This document shows, piece after piece, positions 5,649 to 6,505 of a stretch of 6,505 bases of DNA. The stretch comes from a bacterium (GTDB taxonomy: Bacteria; UBP14; UBA6098; B30-G16): positions 1-6,505 of the forward strand of contig QNEG01000088.1 of NCBI GenBank assembly GCA_003645115.1. Reading direction: 5' to 3'. The notes beneath the pieces are model-generated. The model saw nothing but the letters and a program-made list of their open reading frames with translations, searched no databases and was not told where the DNA came from. How positions within the stretch are numbered: position 1 is the first letter of the stretch; each line of letters opens with the position of its first letter. The translations under genes were made by a program, and so were the position numbers.

Positions 5649-5801
5649 GGGTGATAAGTCTTTCCTGCTGATTGCCTGCAGACTTACATTGTCACTGTCA
5701 CCTATGCGGTCTGTATCGACTTTGTGACGAGTAGTAAGCCATACTCAGGTTTTCCAGCATATAGCCAGATTTTACAACTACAATTCCCGTCCTAATGGGA
5801 T

Positions 5802-5834
<33 letters not shown>

Positions 5835-5846
5835 GTGCACTGCTTT

Positions 5847-5862
5847 TCCCGACGAATCGGGA
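5847..5862 (-). repeat. UCCCGA-UUCG-UCGGGA hairpin in 23S helix 68
   Basis: A perfect 6 bp stem with a UUCG loop, lying between GGTTAAGGGAATC and CGAAGCCCCGG. It occupies the tip of helix 68, where E. coli has a longer unrelated arm. It has the same 12 nt core as 4151-4168 and 5127-5142. Confidence 0.7.
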
Positions 5863-5871
5863 TAACAGATT

Positions 5872-5903
<32 letters not shown>

Positions 5904-6505
5904 TCCCTATACTTCCCCTATTGGGTTGGCAGAGACCTGTGTTTTTGATAAACAGTCGCCCAGGCCGATTATCTGCGGCTCCATTCGGCTTCATAAGCGA
6001 ATTATTACACCTAATAGGAGCGCCCCATCTTCCGAAGTTACGGGGCCAAATTGCCGAGTTCCTTGAGGGAGGTTAATCCGTGCGCCTTTGGATACTCACC
6101 TCGCCCACCTGTGTCGGATTACGGTACGGTCGCTCCACCTTCAACACTTAGAGGCTTTTCTCGGCAGTCTGGAGACCAGGCAGTTCGCCGCCCCTTGCGG
6201 TTTGGCTCCCCATCGGGTCTTGGAGTATTTTGCAGGCAAGGATTTGCCTCGCCTACCTCCTACACCTTTAGACGCGGACAACCAACGCCGCGCTGCCTTC
6301 TCCTTCTGCGTCCCCCCTTCGCTCCAGTGGAACGGGGCAGGAATATTAACCTGCTTCCCATTAACTACGCCTTTCGGCCTCGCCTTAGGGACCGCCTAAC
6401 CCTGGGAGGACTGACCTTCCCCAGGAAACCTTGGGCTTTCGGCGAGTGGGGTTCTCACCCACTTTATCGCTACTCGTGCCGGCATAATCGCTTCTCAATA
6501 CTCCA

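Overview
The window is bacterial: Shine-Dalgarno sites, a 23S-5S rRNA unit, FtsH and a DksA-type zinc-finger protein. Every convincing gene lies on the minus strand, so transcription runs from high to low coordinates. Protein genes are A+T-leaning (many AGA, GGA and ATA codons) while the rRNAs are G+C-rich. The 5S terminal helix is a perfect 10 bp, mostly G-C stem. This would suit an uncultured or moderately thermophilic lineage, but the phylum cannot be assigned from sequence alone.

Layout in transcription order. (1) 6505-4053: 23S rRNA, 5' truncated by the window edge, interrupted at 5803-5045 by a group I intron. The intron sits after U1917 (E. coli numbering), in helix 69, and carries a single-motif LAGLIDADG homing endonuclease gene (5638-5171). 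(2) 4002-3883: complete 5S rRNA. (3) 3823-2950: a tight three-gene operon of a 72-aa unknown protein, an MntA-type minimal nucleotidyltransferase and a HepT-type HEPN ribonuclease toxin. (4) 2943-2897: an exact 47 bp copy of the 3' end of the 5S gene plus 7 bp of its flank. The toxin-antitoxin operon is therefore bracketed by direct repeats of the 5S 3' end, as in an element that integrated there and restored the 5S gene. (5) 2835-2457: two small overlapping genes of unknown function behind their own promoter. (6) 2338-1: a sigma70-like promoter, a TraR/DksA-family gene and ftsH, which is cut by the window start just before its C terminus.

The two mobile or selfish modules both target the rRNA unit: the intron sits in conserved 23S helix 69, and the toxin-antitoxin cassette sits at the 5S 3' end. 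I see no clear promoter for the cassette, so it may depend on read-through from the rrn operon. A small hairpin, CCGA-UUCG-UCGG, recurs at three sites (two in 23S exons, one in the intron), with a near-copy at a fourth site in the intron. It may be a short dispersed repeat that settles in tolerant rRNA helix tips.
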